From an uncultured Porphyromonadaceae bacterium (GTDB taxonomy: Bacteria > Bacteroidota > Bacteroidia > Bacteroidales > Muribaculaceae): a stretch of DNA of 8,907 nucleotides. The position numbers and the translations under genes are program-made. The notes under the pieces were generated by a model. It searched no databases, had not been told where the DNA came from, and saw only the letters and a program-made list of their open reading frames with translations. The DNA lies in the NCBI GenBank assembly GCA_905193485.1, contig CAJJOX010000085.1, positions 1-8,907 of the forward strand, in the 5' to 3' direction. Positions 1-6,500 of the stretch are shown here, in pieces. How positions within the stretch are numbered: position 1 is the first letter of the stretch; each line of letters starts with the position of its first letter.

Positions 1-1205
1 CTCTTTCGACACGTTCCCGGGATGAAATGATACGGGAACTTCGTGAAAAGCTGTCACACCTTCCGGGCACTAATATTGAAATCGGCCAGCCGATATCACA
101 TCGAATCGATGCAATGCTGTCAGGCACAGAAGCACAGATTGCCATAAAAATTTTCGGCAGCGATCTTGAAACCCTGCATAATGTTGCATCGGAAGTGCGA
201 CAATCCATAACCGGAATCGACGGCATCGTGGATGTAAATGTAGAGCAGCAGACGGCAAGACCGCAGATTGACATTCGTCCTCGCCGTGAATTGCTTGCAC
301 GCTATGGAATAACCAACGGACAATTTGCAGCGGCTGTTGCCACGCTTCTCGGAGGAGAACAGGTCGCACAAGTGTATACCGAGGGCATCCCCTACGATAT
401 CACACTTAAAGCCGATTCTGATGATACCGGGCGACTCGACTACATATCTCAGATAATGATTGACTCCCGCGAAGGGAAAATACCGCTGAGCTATGTGGCC
501 GACGTCGTTTCTACTACCGGGCCAAATACAATCAATCGCGAAAACGTCAACCGGCGTATCGTTGTATCTGCCAATGTCGACGGACGAGATCTGCGCGGAG
601 CGGTCAATGACATCATGGAAACGATTGAAAAAACGGTAAAGCTCCCTGAAGGATATTTCATCGAATTCAGCGGACAGTTTGAAAGCGAGGCCGCCGCATC
701 CCGCACACTGGCCTTGGCATCATTGATTGCATTAATTATCATTTTCATTCTTCTCGTCAACGAATATCATGATCTCGCCCAGTCGACAGCCATTCTCGTC
801 AATATGCCGCTTGCGTTAATTGGAGGAATATTCGCTTTGGCTTTAACCGGTTCGGAAATCAATATCCCGGCAATAATCGGATTTATTTCATTGATGGGAA
901 TCGCCACTCGCGGCGGGATGCTTTTAATGTCACATTACAATACGCTTGAAACAAACGGAGTCACGCTTTACGATCGGATTATAAAAGGGTCGGCCGACCG
1001 CCTTAACCCGATCGTGATGACCGCACTGACTTCAGCTCTTGCCCTAATTCCACTCGCTTTGCGTGGCGGCCAACCCGGCAACGAGATCCAATCGCCAATG
1101 GCGGTAGTTATTCTTGGCGGCTTACTGTCATCGACTTTACTAAATCTCTATATTATTCCAATTCTTTATTCTTACATATCAAGAAGCAAACGGAAAACGA
1201 AATGA
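1..1205 (+). CDS. Heavy-metal-type RND efflux permease (CusA/CzcA-like), C-terminal part
   Basis: This is an inner-membrane proton-driven pump subunit that would export metal ions or other toxic compounds through a tripartite complex. The frame is open to the left edge (L-S-T-R-S-R-D-E precede the ATG at 27), and RSRDE-x-I-x-x-LREKL is internal RND sequence, so the true start lies upstream; about 400 of some 1,040 residues are visible. Counting from the ATG at 27, residues 1-220 are the second periplasmic porter region, ending in FSGQFE (214-219). Five hydrophobic segments follow (about 227-246, 254-274, 279-303, 326-346, 356-385), fitting TM8-TM12. GIATRGG (291-297) and the GxxGNEI-S-P-x-AVVILGG-x-x-SSTLL stretch resemble the HME subgroup rather than AcrB-type drug pumps. 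The metal-relay residues of TM4 are outside the window, so substrate is unknown. Its stop overlaps the next start (ATGA), indicating translational coupling with the channel gene. Confidence 0.93.
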   Translation, partial: LSTRSRDEMIRELREKLSHLPGTNIEIGQPISHRIDAMLSGTEAQIAIKIFGSDLETLHNVASEVRQSITGIDGIVDVNVEQQTARPQIDIRPRRELLARYGITNGQFAAAVATLLGGEQVAQVYTEGIPYDITLKADSDDTGRLDYISQIMIDSREGKIPLSYVADVVSTTGPNTINRENVNRRIVVSANVDGRDLRGAVNDIMETIEKTVKLPEGYFIEFSGQFESEAAASRTLALASLIALIIIFILLVNEYHDLAQSTAILVNMPLALIGGIFALALTGSEINIPAIIGFISLMGIATRGGMLLMSHYNTLETNGVTLYDRIIKGSADRLNPIVMTALTSALALIPLALRGGQPGNEIQSPMAVVILGGLLSSTLLNLYIIPILYSYISRSKRKTK

Positions 1206-2416
1206 CAAATCATAGTTCTACCCCAATAATCGCCACCTTAATGTTGTGCATCGGCGGTCTACACGTACATGCAACTGATTTCACATCGATTGTAGACAAT
1301 ATCCTGGCAAACAATCCCGAACTTCATGCTCAATGTTTGAAGACCGATGCCGATATAAAATCCATTGCCTCTGAAAATAATTTCACTGATCCACAGCTTG
1401 ATTTCAGCCATCAATGGGGACAGAATGGAGTGGGAAACAAATGGAGTGTCGGTGTTTCACAGAGTTTTGAATGGCCCGGCGTTTATACAATGCGTGCCCG
1501 AAGGATGGATGCCGACTCTGAAGCTCTCAGACGTTTCGACGATGTGAAGATTGTGGAAATGCGTCTTAAGATAACGGAAGCGTTAGTCAATCTCATATAT
1601 CAGAAAAAACTTGTTGCACTTAACCGGAGAATGGTCAACCGCATTGATTCAATGCTCACCATTTCCAATCGTGGACTCGAACTTGGCGACGTATCCATAC
1701 TCGACGTCAATATCCTACGTCTTGAGCGAATTGAAGCCTCACGAAAACTTAGCGAAGCTATAACCGGGCTTACGGATGCGTTGGCAACTGTGAATACGCT
1801 TAACGGCGGTTGCGATTGCACCAAAATGATTGAGGATCTCGCCGACTTCCCGGCAACGCCTCTTCATCCACTCGAATCATATATCGAATCAGCCGCCATA
1901 AACAACCCTGTCGTTCGCTACAATAACGCCTTGGATCGGGCTGAGACTCTTCGGATAAAAACCATACGCCGCAGCTTCCTGCCCGGATTCAGCATAGGTT
2001 ACAGTCACGATTATGAATTGGGCGATCATTTCAACGGGCTGAACATCGGCCTGACACTACCGATATTCTCAAATCGCAAGAAATTGCCTGAGGTAGAGGC
2101 TCGACGGCTTACGCTACAGGCCGAGAGCGACGCTTCACGGCTCCAGACGGAATCACAAATTACTAAAGATTACAAAATAGTCCTGCAACTTGACAACGAG
2201 ATACGAGAATACGGAAAAATTCTCGACGACAATGATAATATGAGATTGCTACTGAAAGCTCTCAATGCCGGACAAATCTCAATCATCGATTATTTCGACC
2301 GTGCCGCATATTTTCTTGATGCACATGCAGGATATCTCGAACTCCAGCGCCAGAGAGCACTGGCCATTGAAAGATTATCCATATGGAATAATCCAGCTAT
2401 TGCTGCCGCTCAATGA
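1202..2416 (+). CDS. TolC-family outer-membrane efflux channel (CzcC/CusC-like)
   Basis: This is the outer-membrane channel of the tripartite pump encoded with the upstream RND permease. The 404-residue product has a signal peptide (about residues 1-24, ending V-H-A) and no lipobox, unlike lipidated CusC. Two OEP-type repeats follow, roughly residues 27-205 and 222-395, mostly helical. Family-like motifs are SFEWPG (88-93), typical of CzcC-type proteins, GLELGDVSILDVN (158-170), LPIFSNR (286-292) at the second strand-helix turn, and NAGQISIIDYF (355-365). A C-D-C triplet at 204-206 lies between the repeats; whether it binds metal is unknown. The ATG overlaps the RND stop by 4 nt, so the start is well supported. 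It is the last gene of its operon in the window, and its 3' end overlaps the convergent lipoprotein gene by 7 nt. The substrate cannot be read from the channel alone. Confidence 0.92.
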   Translation: MTNHSSTPIIATLMLCIGGLHVHATDFTSIVDNILANNPELHAQCLKTDADIKSIASENNFTDPQLDFSHQWGQNGVGNKWSVGVSQSFEWPGVYTMRARRMDADSEALRRFDDVKIVEMRLKITEALVNLIYQKKLVALNRRMVNRIDSMLTISNRGLELGDVSILDVNILRLERIEASRKLSEAITGLTDALATVNTLNGGCDCTKMIEDLADFPATPLHPLESYIESAAINNPVVRYNNALDRAETLRIKTIRRSFLPGFSIGYSHDYELGDHFNGLNIGLTLPIFSNRKKLPEVEARRLTLQAESDASRLQTESQITKDYKIVLQLDNEIREYGKILDDNDNMRLLLKALNAGQISIIDYFDRAAYFLDAHAGYLELQRQRALAIERLSIWNNPAIAAAQ

Positions 2417-2419
2417 GCG
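2407..2419. repeat. Short perfect inverted repeat at the convergent gene overlap
   Basis: CGCTCA-A-TGAGCG is a perfect palindrome around one central base. It spans the stop codons of both the efflux channel (plus) and the lipoprotein (minus), which share 2410-2416. As RNA it could form only a 5-bp stem with a 3-nt loop, and neither side has a U-tract, so it is a poor intrinsic terminator. The symmetry is partly imposed by two TGA stops facing each other within TCAATGA. Confidence 0.5.
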
Positions 2420-3249
2420 TTGGCGATTTGCTGACGCACGATCTCAAGCTGTCGCTGCAACCGCTGCTTTTCAATTCTATAGGTCTTGTCGTTTCGTATC
2501 GCACGGCTTAGATCACAAATGATCGATGTCGACCGCACTTGCTCCGGACTTAGAGTCAGTGCGCCAGATTGCATATCTCCATTGATAAACGTCAGCTCAA
2601 CCACACGGCCGTCCGACGAATGTTTCTTGATGAACTCAGCCAATGGCTCGCTTTCGGCTTCTGTGAATGTGATCGACACGCCGGTTCCAGTCTGTGAATT
2701 GCGTTCGCCATCATAAGGCACCTCGCCACTTCGCACACTTTCTCCGCCACATGTCAGTTGAACTGCGGTGGCATTGCGGCTGTCTGCCGACGTTGCGACA
2801 ATATAGTAATGGAAATCAGCCGACATGCGACAATGCAATCCGGCATTTTTCCTGACAGTTGTCGTGCTCTCACCTTTTACGACGTAATACCCCTCTATCG
2901 GATTGGAAACATATTCCACCATATCTCGCAACGAATCCCCGAGTATTGCATTAACAGCCATAAGGCTGTCGGTAAGCGACAACTGACGGGCCGTATGGCG
3001 TTCAAGCACTTCCGGCCGGAACTGAGAAACCGCTTTTCTCGTTTTTACCGCTTCCGGTAAAGATCGGTCTATCGAGTCAAGTAAGAGAAGAGCCGCATCA
3101 TAATGTCCGGATTCAAAATTTTCACGAGACTCATTCAGCAACCCGGCGGCCTTTTCTTCCGCTTCTTCGGTTTTGTCTGAAAAGCAGCTGACGAGTGTCG
3201 ATGCGCCTATAACCGCGACAATAATTGATTTAATTGGTACGTTGAACAT
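2410..3249 (-). CDS. Uncharacterised lipoprotein encoded directly after relA
   Basis: I do not recognise a named family. The 279-residue product begins with a short n-region (one Lys), a hydrophobic stretch, and a lipobox L-V-S-C with Cys22 as the predicted lipidated residue, so it should be exported and membrane-anchored. Residues 27-75 are charged and helical, with a TPR-like pattern (ESRENFESGHYDAALLLLD, 40-58). The middle (about 118-225) looks beta-rich. Residues 247-275 form a Lys/Arg/Gln-rich helix with coiled-coil character. The start lies inside relA: the two genes overlap by 20 nt in different frames, and no other Met precedes the lipobox, so the overlap is real unless this gene uses a rare start. 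This implies translational coupling to relA. The 3' end overlaps the convergent efflux gene by 7 nt. Possible roles include an envelope sensor or assembly factor, but nothing in the sequence decides this. Confidence 0.85.
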   Translation of the reverse strand: MFNVPIKSIIVAVIGASTLVSCFSDKTEEAEEKAAGLLNESRENFESGHYDAALLLLDSIDRSLPEAVKTRKAVSQFRPEVLERHTARQLSLTDSLMAVNAILGDSLRDMVEYVSNPIEGYYVVKGESTTTVRKNAGLHCRMSADFHYYIVATSADSRNATAVQLTCGGESVRSGEVPYDGERNSQTGTGVSITFTEAESEPLAEFIKKHSSDGRVVELTFINGDMQSGALTLSPEQVRSTSIICDLSRAIRNDKTYRIEKQRLQRQLEIVRQQIANAH

Positions 3250-5428
3250 TTTTTACGCCTTTAACCGTGGATATTTTTTTAATCAGATCGTCAAGCACAC
3301 GCTTACTCTCCACACCAACGACAAGATATCCATGAAACAATCCGTCATGTGAATCGATCGATATACTGCGGAGCGATGAGCGGCTTTCCTTAGTAATGAT
3401 TGATGTTATGTTAGTGACTATGCCGATATCGTCTGTACCGACAACACTCAGGGTCGACACAAAATGTGCACCCGCTTTCCCCGACCATCGGGTGTTGATA
3501 GTGCGGTAAGGATATCGTTCGAGTATATGCGGCGCGTTCGGACACTGTCGGCGATGAATCTTTATAACGCCCTCCGACGAGATAAATCCAAAAACATCAT
3601 CGCCATATATCGGATTGCAGCATTTGGCCAGCTTATAATTTACACCTTTCACCCCATCGCCAATCACAAGCACATCATCATTACCGCCGGCGGAATCTTC
3701 CTTTATCGGCCCCTGATACGTAAATTCTTCGGCGGAACGTGTTTCAGAAGCACTCTCGACCGGCGCCTCAAGGCTTTCGTATGTGGAGATGACTTCATTG
3801 ACATCAAGTTGCTCATCGGCGATAGCATTATAAAACTCTGTGACAGTCTTATATCCAAGTTTTTTTATCACCTTCATCATCACGCTCTCTTCCGTTTCTA
3901 TCTTACGGTTCTTGAAACGCCGTTGCAACAGCTCTTTGGCCAGATCTGCACGCCGGTTGTTTATCTCATTTACAGCCTGACGTATTTTATTACGGGCTTT
4001 GGTCGTGACAACCATGGAAAGCCAGTCGAGTTTTGGCTGTTGCGTCGACGAAGTAAGCACTTCTACCGTATCGCCGCTTCGCAATTTATAGTTTATACGA
4101 CAGCTACGTCCGTTAACACGTCCGCCGGTGCAGCTACATCCCAGACGCGAATGGATCTGGAAGGCGAAATCAAGAAGTGTGGCTCCGAGTGGCAGTTTGT
4201 AAAGGTCGCCTCGCGGAGTGAAGACAAACACTTCCTTGCTGTAAAGATCCATATTAAGATTGCGCATGAGTCCCATCGGACTTGCGTCTGCGTCTTCAAG
4301 AATATCACGGACATGGTTCATCCATGCATCCAGATCGTTTTCACTCTTTATGCCTTTATATTTCCAATGTGCGGCCACGCCGGTTTCGGCAATCTCGTCC
4401 ATGCGGCGCGAACGGATCTGCACCTCTACCCATTTATCCTGCGGACCGAGCACGGTGATGTGAAGCGATTCATATCCGTTGCTTTTCGGCACCGACAGCC
4501 AGTCCTTCAATCGTGTGGGATTGGGTTGATACATGTCGGTAACTATCGAATATGTAGTCCAGCACTGGCTCTTTTCATGTTCGCGATCGACATCCAGAAT
4601 GATACGTATCGCAAAAAGATCGTAAATCTGTTCGACATCATTGTGTTGCTTCATCATCTTGTTCCAGATGGAGTAGATTGATTTCGTTCGGCCTTTGATA
4701 TCGAATTTCAATCCTTGCCGTTCAAGGGCTTCCTTCACAGGACGTATAAAAGACTCGATGTAGGCATCACGATTGCGCTTAGTAGCGTTGAGCTTGCCGG
4801 CTATACGCGTAAACATCTCTCTATTTGTATATTTAAGCGACAGATCCTCAAGCTCACCTTTAATTTTATAGAGTCCAAGACGGTGTGCCAGCGGAGCATA
4901 AAGATAGTTTGACTCCATGGCCGTCTTATGAACCATATCCTCGTCGGGATGATGATTTATGGCACGCATCACGACAAGGCGGTCGACAATCATAATAATC
5001 ACCACACGGATATCACGCGCAAGCGTAAGCATGAGGTTACGGAAATTCTCCGAAGCGACGACGCCATGGCGGGAATACAATTCCTGCACCTTTGCCAACC
5101 CTACGACAAGGTTGGCCACGTCAGCTTCTGCTTCCGATTCAATATCATCGGCCGAAACAAGCCCGGATTGATAAAGCGGGAAATACAGTATCGCACTGAC
5201 CATGTTCCGGTCCGGGGCTATACTGTGGGACAGCTCGGCAGCTGTTGCCAGACTGCGCCACAGGCGATCAACACCACTTATTTCTGTCGCAGGCTGTGCA
5301 TTCCCGTAATGCCGTATCATCGATTTAATACGATGTCTGTCACTGTTGTCGAACAGCAATCCGGTTTCAGTCAACAATGAGCGATATGCGCCCGGGATAT
5401 CATTGATTTTAAGCTTTTTTTCTCCCAT
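3230..5428 (-). CDS. relA: Long RelA/SpoT-family (p)ppGpp synthetase with degenerate hydrolase domain
   Basis: This enzyme transfers pyrophosphate from ATP to GDP/GTP to make the alarmone (p)ppGpp, normally on starved ribosomes. At 732 residues it has the full long-RSH length. The HD region (about 40-190) has lost its catalytic HD and ED: ILYFPLYQSGLVS (80-92) replaces the usual LLHDxxEDT, as in proteobacterial RelA, and DRLHNMR has become DRLVVMR (149-155). The synthetase domain (about 240-357) looks intact: GRTKSIYSIWNKM (246-258), D270 in YDLFAIR, PKSNGYESLH (314-323), VEVQIRS (334-340) and GVAAHWKYK. A TGS domain follows (about 398-460, VFTPRG and IHSRLG), then a helical region, a zinc-finger-like domain with C603-C604, H625 and C629, and a C-terminal ACT domain (655-732). 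Predicted role: synthesis only, so another enzyme must degrade the alarmone. It has its own promoter 37 nt upstream and overlaps the downstream lipoprotein gene by 20 nt. Confidence 0.95.
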   Translation of the reverse strand: MGEKKLKINDIPGAYRSLLTETGLLFDNSDRHRIKSMIRHYGNAQPATEISGVDRLWRSLATAAELSHSIAPDRNMVSAILYFPLYQSGLVSADDIESEAEADVANLVVGLAKVQELYSRHGVVASENFRNLMLTLARDIRVVIIMIVDRLVVMRAINHHPDEDMVHKTAMESNYLYAPLAHRLGLYKIKGELEDLSLKYTNREMFTRIAGKLNATKRNRDAYIESFIRPVKEALERQGLKFDIKGRTKSIYSIWNKMMKQHNDVEQIYDLFAIRIILDVDREHEKSQCWTTYSIVTDMYQPNPTRLKDWLSVPKSNGYESLHITVLGPQDKWVEVQIRSRRMDEIAETGVAAHWKYKGIKSENDLDAWMNHVRDILEDADASPMGLMRNLNMDLYSKEVFVFTPRGDLYKLPLGATLLDFAFQIHSRLGCSCTGGRVNGRSCRINYKLRSGDTVEVLTSSTQQPKLDWLSMVVTTKARNKIRQAVNEINNRRADLAKELLQRRFKNRKIETEESVMMKVIKKLGYKTVTEFYNAIADEQLDVNEVISTYESLEAPVESASETRSAEEFTYQGPIKEDSAGGNDDVLVIGDGVKGVNYKLAKCCNPIYGDDVFGFISSEGVIKIHRRQCPNAPHILERYPYRTINTRWSGKAGAHFVSTLSVVGTDDIGIVTNITSIITKESRSSLRSISIDSHDGLFHGYLVVGVESKRVLDDLIKKISTVKGVKNVQRTN

Positions 5429-5464
5429 CTTTCGTTATAAGACTGCGTGTTGTGATTTTTATGG

Positions 5465-5496
5465 CAAATTTATTGAAAATCGCAGTCACATACAAA
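5465..5496 (-). promoter_or_regulatory. Bacteroidetes-type promoter for relA
   Basis: On the minus strand a -33 TTTG (5493-5496) is followed after exactly 20 nt by a -7 box TAAATTTG (5465-5472), fitting the Bacteroidetes primary-sigma consensus TTTG-N19-21-TAnnTTTG. Transcription would start near 5458-5461, giving a leader of about 30 nt before the relA ATG at 5428. A GAAAG stretch precedes the start codon. relA therefore need not depend on the upstream small ORF or engB for transcription. Confidence 0.75.
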
Positions 5497-5500
5497 TTTT

Positions 5501-5539
5501 CACGAGCCGCATCGCAGGTGTGTTGCAATGCAGCTCGTG
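5501..5539. repeat. 12-bp inverted repeat just upstream of the relA promoter
   Basis: The arms CACGAGCCGCAT (5501-5512) and ATGCAGCTCGTG (5528-5539) are complementary except for one pair that becomes a G-U wobble when transcribed leftward (A-C mismatch rightward), around a 15-nt loop. The repeat ends 4 nt upstream of the relA -33 element and lies 60 nt after the stop of the small ORF. On the minus strand the right arm is followed by AAAATTTG, not a run of T, so it is a weak intrinsic terminator. It could instead stop or stabilise small-ORF mRNA or act as a regulator site. Confidence 0.6.
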
Positions 5540-5599
5540 TCGAATCTTTATTATCAATCGTTTTTTCTGGCTGTTGACAATCTTTGTTCATCCGACAAC

Positions 5600-5776
5600 T
5601 CAGTCATCGTTACGCGGATTATTGTTGAGTGTAGCGGTTCGCTCTTTCACAAGTGCCGGAGTAACTTTATCGCCATCGGCCTTATCAATGGCGATGCCTG
5701 AATATGACTGAGCTTTATCTGTATTGTCTTGAGCTGTTGATTTTTTGCGGCAGCCGCATTTGCGTTTTGTTTCCAT
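5600..5776 (-). CDS. Small Cys/Lys/Arg-rich protein, 58 codons, unknown function
   Basis: I recognise no named family. The ORF reads METKRKCGCRKK at its start, giving a basic N-terminus with a C-x-C at residues 7-9. A polar Gln/Asp/Ser stretch follows, then IAIDKADGDKVTPALVKERTATL (28-50, given here only as an outline of a mixed charged segment), and a tail NNNPRNDD. There is no signal peptide or membrane segment, so it should be cytoplasmic. It lies in the same direction between engB and relA. A candidate promoter (5800-5829) precedes it with a leader of roughly 17 nt. An overlapping ATG 7 nt upstream opens only a 22-codon frame. The Cys pair plus flanking basic residues could bind metal or nucleic acid, but a single C-x-C is not enough to say. 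Base composition resembles the flanking genes, supporting a real gene over chance. Confidence 0.6.
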   Translation of the reverse strand: METKRKCGCRKKSTAQDNTDKAQSYSGIAIDKADGDKVTPALVKERTATLNNNPRNDD

Positions 5777-5799
5777 AGGCCATTATATTTGATTTTATA

Positions 5800-5829
5800 C
5801 AAATATAAAACACCCCTGCGGCCATGAAA
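5800..5829 (-). promoter_or_regulatory. Candidate promoter for the 58-codon small ORF
   Basis: On the minus strand TATATTTG (5800-5807) fits the -7 consensus TAnnTTTG exactly. The best upstream element is TTTC (5826-5829), one base off TTTG, with an 18-nt spacer that is slightly short. A start near 5793 would give a leader of about 17 nt. The -7 box coincides with the T-rich tail of the engB terminator-like hairpin, so one sequence may serve both purposes. Confidence 0.45.
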
Positions 5830-5845
5830 GTTTACCGGACAGGTG
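5801..5845 (-). terminator. Possible intrinsic terminator of engB
   Basis: Starting 14 nt after the engB stop codon, the minus strand reads CACCTGTCCGG (5845-5835), a 13-nt loop, then CCGCAGGGGTG (5821-5811), followed by TTTTATATTT (5810-5801). The arms pair over 11 positions with two mismatches and one G-U pair, and the T-rich tail follows immediately. The imperfect stem keeps confidence moderate. The loop and tail also contain the proposed promoter elements of the small ORF. Confidence 0.45.
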
Positions 5846-5859
5846 CATTGATGGAATCA

Positions 5860-6453
5860 TCAGATTGCGTTCATTTGTTCGATGTAATCAAGAATCTCAT
5901 CTCGTCCAACTCCGGTTTCAGACGATGACACAAATACAGGTGGTAACTCATGCCATGTCTGAAGCATATATTTACAATAGTCTTCTATGTTTTTCGCAAT
6001 CGCGCTTTTCGATAATTTATCGGTTTTTGTAAATACTATGCTGAAAGGTATTTCGTTTTCTCCAAGCCAGTTGATAAATTCGACATCGATTTTCTGCGGA
6101 GTGTGTCGCGAGTCTATGAGAACGAAAAGATTGGTCATTTGTCTTCGATTGAGGATATAATTCTCAATTATCTTCCTCAATCCGTCACGTGACGCCTTAT
6201 TCCGTTGGGCATAACCATACCCGGGAAGGTCGACAATATACCATTTGTCATTTATAAGGAAATGGTTTATAAGCATCGTCTTGCCCGGCGTCGACGATGT
6301 CATCGCCAACGATTTGCGTCCGGTCAGCATATTTATAAGCGACGACTTGCCGACGTTCGACCGGCCTATGAAAGCATATTCATGCATGTCATGATCCGGG
6401 CATTTCCTCACATCTGAATTACTTATAACAAAACGCGCGCTGTTTATGAGCAT
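5860..6453 (-). CDS. engB: Ribosome-biogenesis GTPase EngB (YihA/YsxC)
   Basis: This is a cytoplasmic TRAFAC-class GTPase needed in many bacteria for assembly of the large ribosomal subunit. At 197 residues it has the usual length. The motifs are in order: G1 GRSNVGKS (30-37), G2 with T55 in SSTPGKT, G3 DLPGYG (75-80), G4 TKTD (142-145) and G5 SSSE (176-179). The start [19 protein letters not shown] matches the family N-terminus, so the ATG at 6453 is well supported. The gene begins only about 35 nt after the rnpB 3' end on the same strand. I see no TTTG/TAnnTTTG promoter in that gap, so transcription may depend on read-through from rnpB or on an internal promoter. A terminator-like hairpin follows. 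Its siting near relA is notable because (p)ppGpp is known to bind several ribosome-assembly GTPases; regulation here is inference. Confidence 0.96.
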   Translation of the reverse strand: MLINSARFVISNSDVRKCPDHDMHEYAFIGRSNVGKSSLINMLTGRKSLAMTSSTPGKTMLINHFLINDKWYIVDLPGYGYAQRNKASRDGLRKIIENYILNRRQMTNLFVLIDSRHTPQKIDVEFINWLGENEIPFSIVFTKTDKLSKSAIAKNIEDYCKYMLQTWHELPPVFVSSSETGVGRDEILDYIEQMNAI

Positions 6454-6482
6454 ATTCTATAACTTTTTAGATAATCGCCAAT

Positions 6483-6500
6483 AAAAAAGTGCAGCCGGAC
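6483..6500 (-). terminator. Probable rnpB 3' end with T6 tract
   Basis: The minus strand carries the 3' arm of the RNase P P1 helix (GTCCGGCTGC, 6500-6491), then A-C and six T (6488-6483). A compact local hairpin is not clear. Termination or 3' end formation may use the long-range P1 pairing with the T-run. A leaky terminator would let transcription reach engB. Confidence 0.45.

Noticed and set aside
27..29. ATG at 27 as the start of the RND permease
   Set aside because: The frame is open to base 3 and the residues before it fit internal RND sequence; the visible protein lacks the whole N-terminal half.
3464..4681. A 405-codon open frame on the plus strand opposite relA
   Set aside because: It is entirely antisense to a well-supported RelA coding sequence and has no recognisable domain; long shadow frames opposite genes of this composition are expected.
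4928..5380. A 150-codon plus-strand frame opposite the relA N-terminal region
   Set aside because: It is antisense to conserved RelA sequence, with no family motifs and no promoter.
5409..5591. A 60-codon minus-strand frame starting shortly after the small ORF and running into the relA start
   Set aside because: It spans the 12-bp inverted repeat, the relA promoter and the relA start codon, and its Lys/Asn/Thr-rich sequence looks like translated A/T-rich spacer. I cannot fully exclude a leader peptide.
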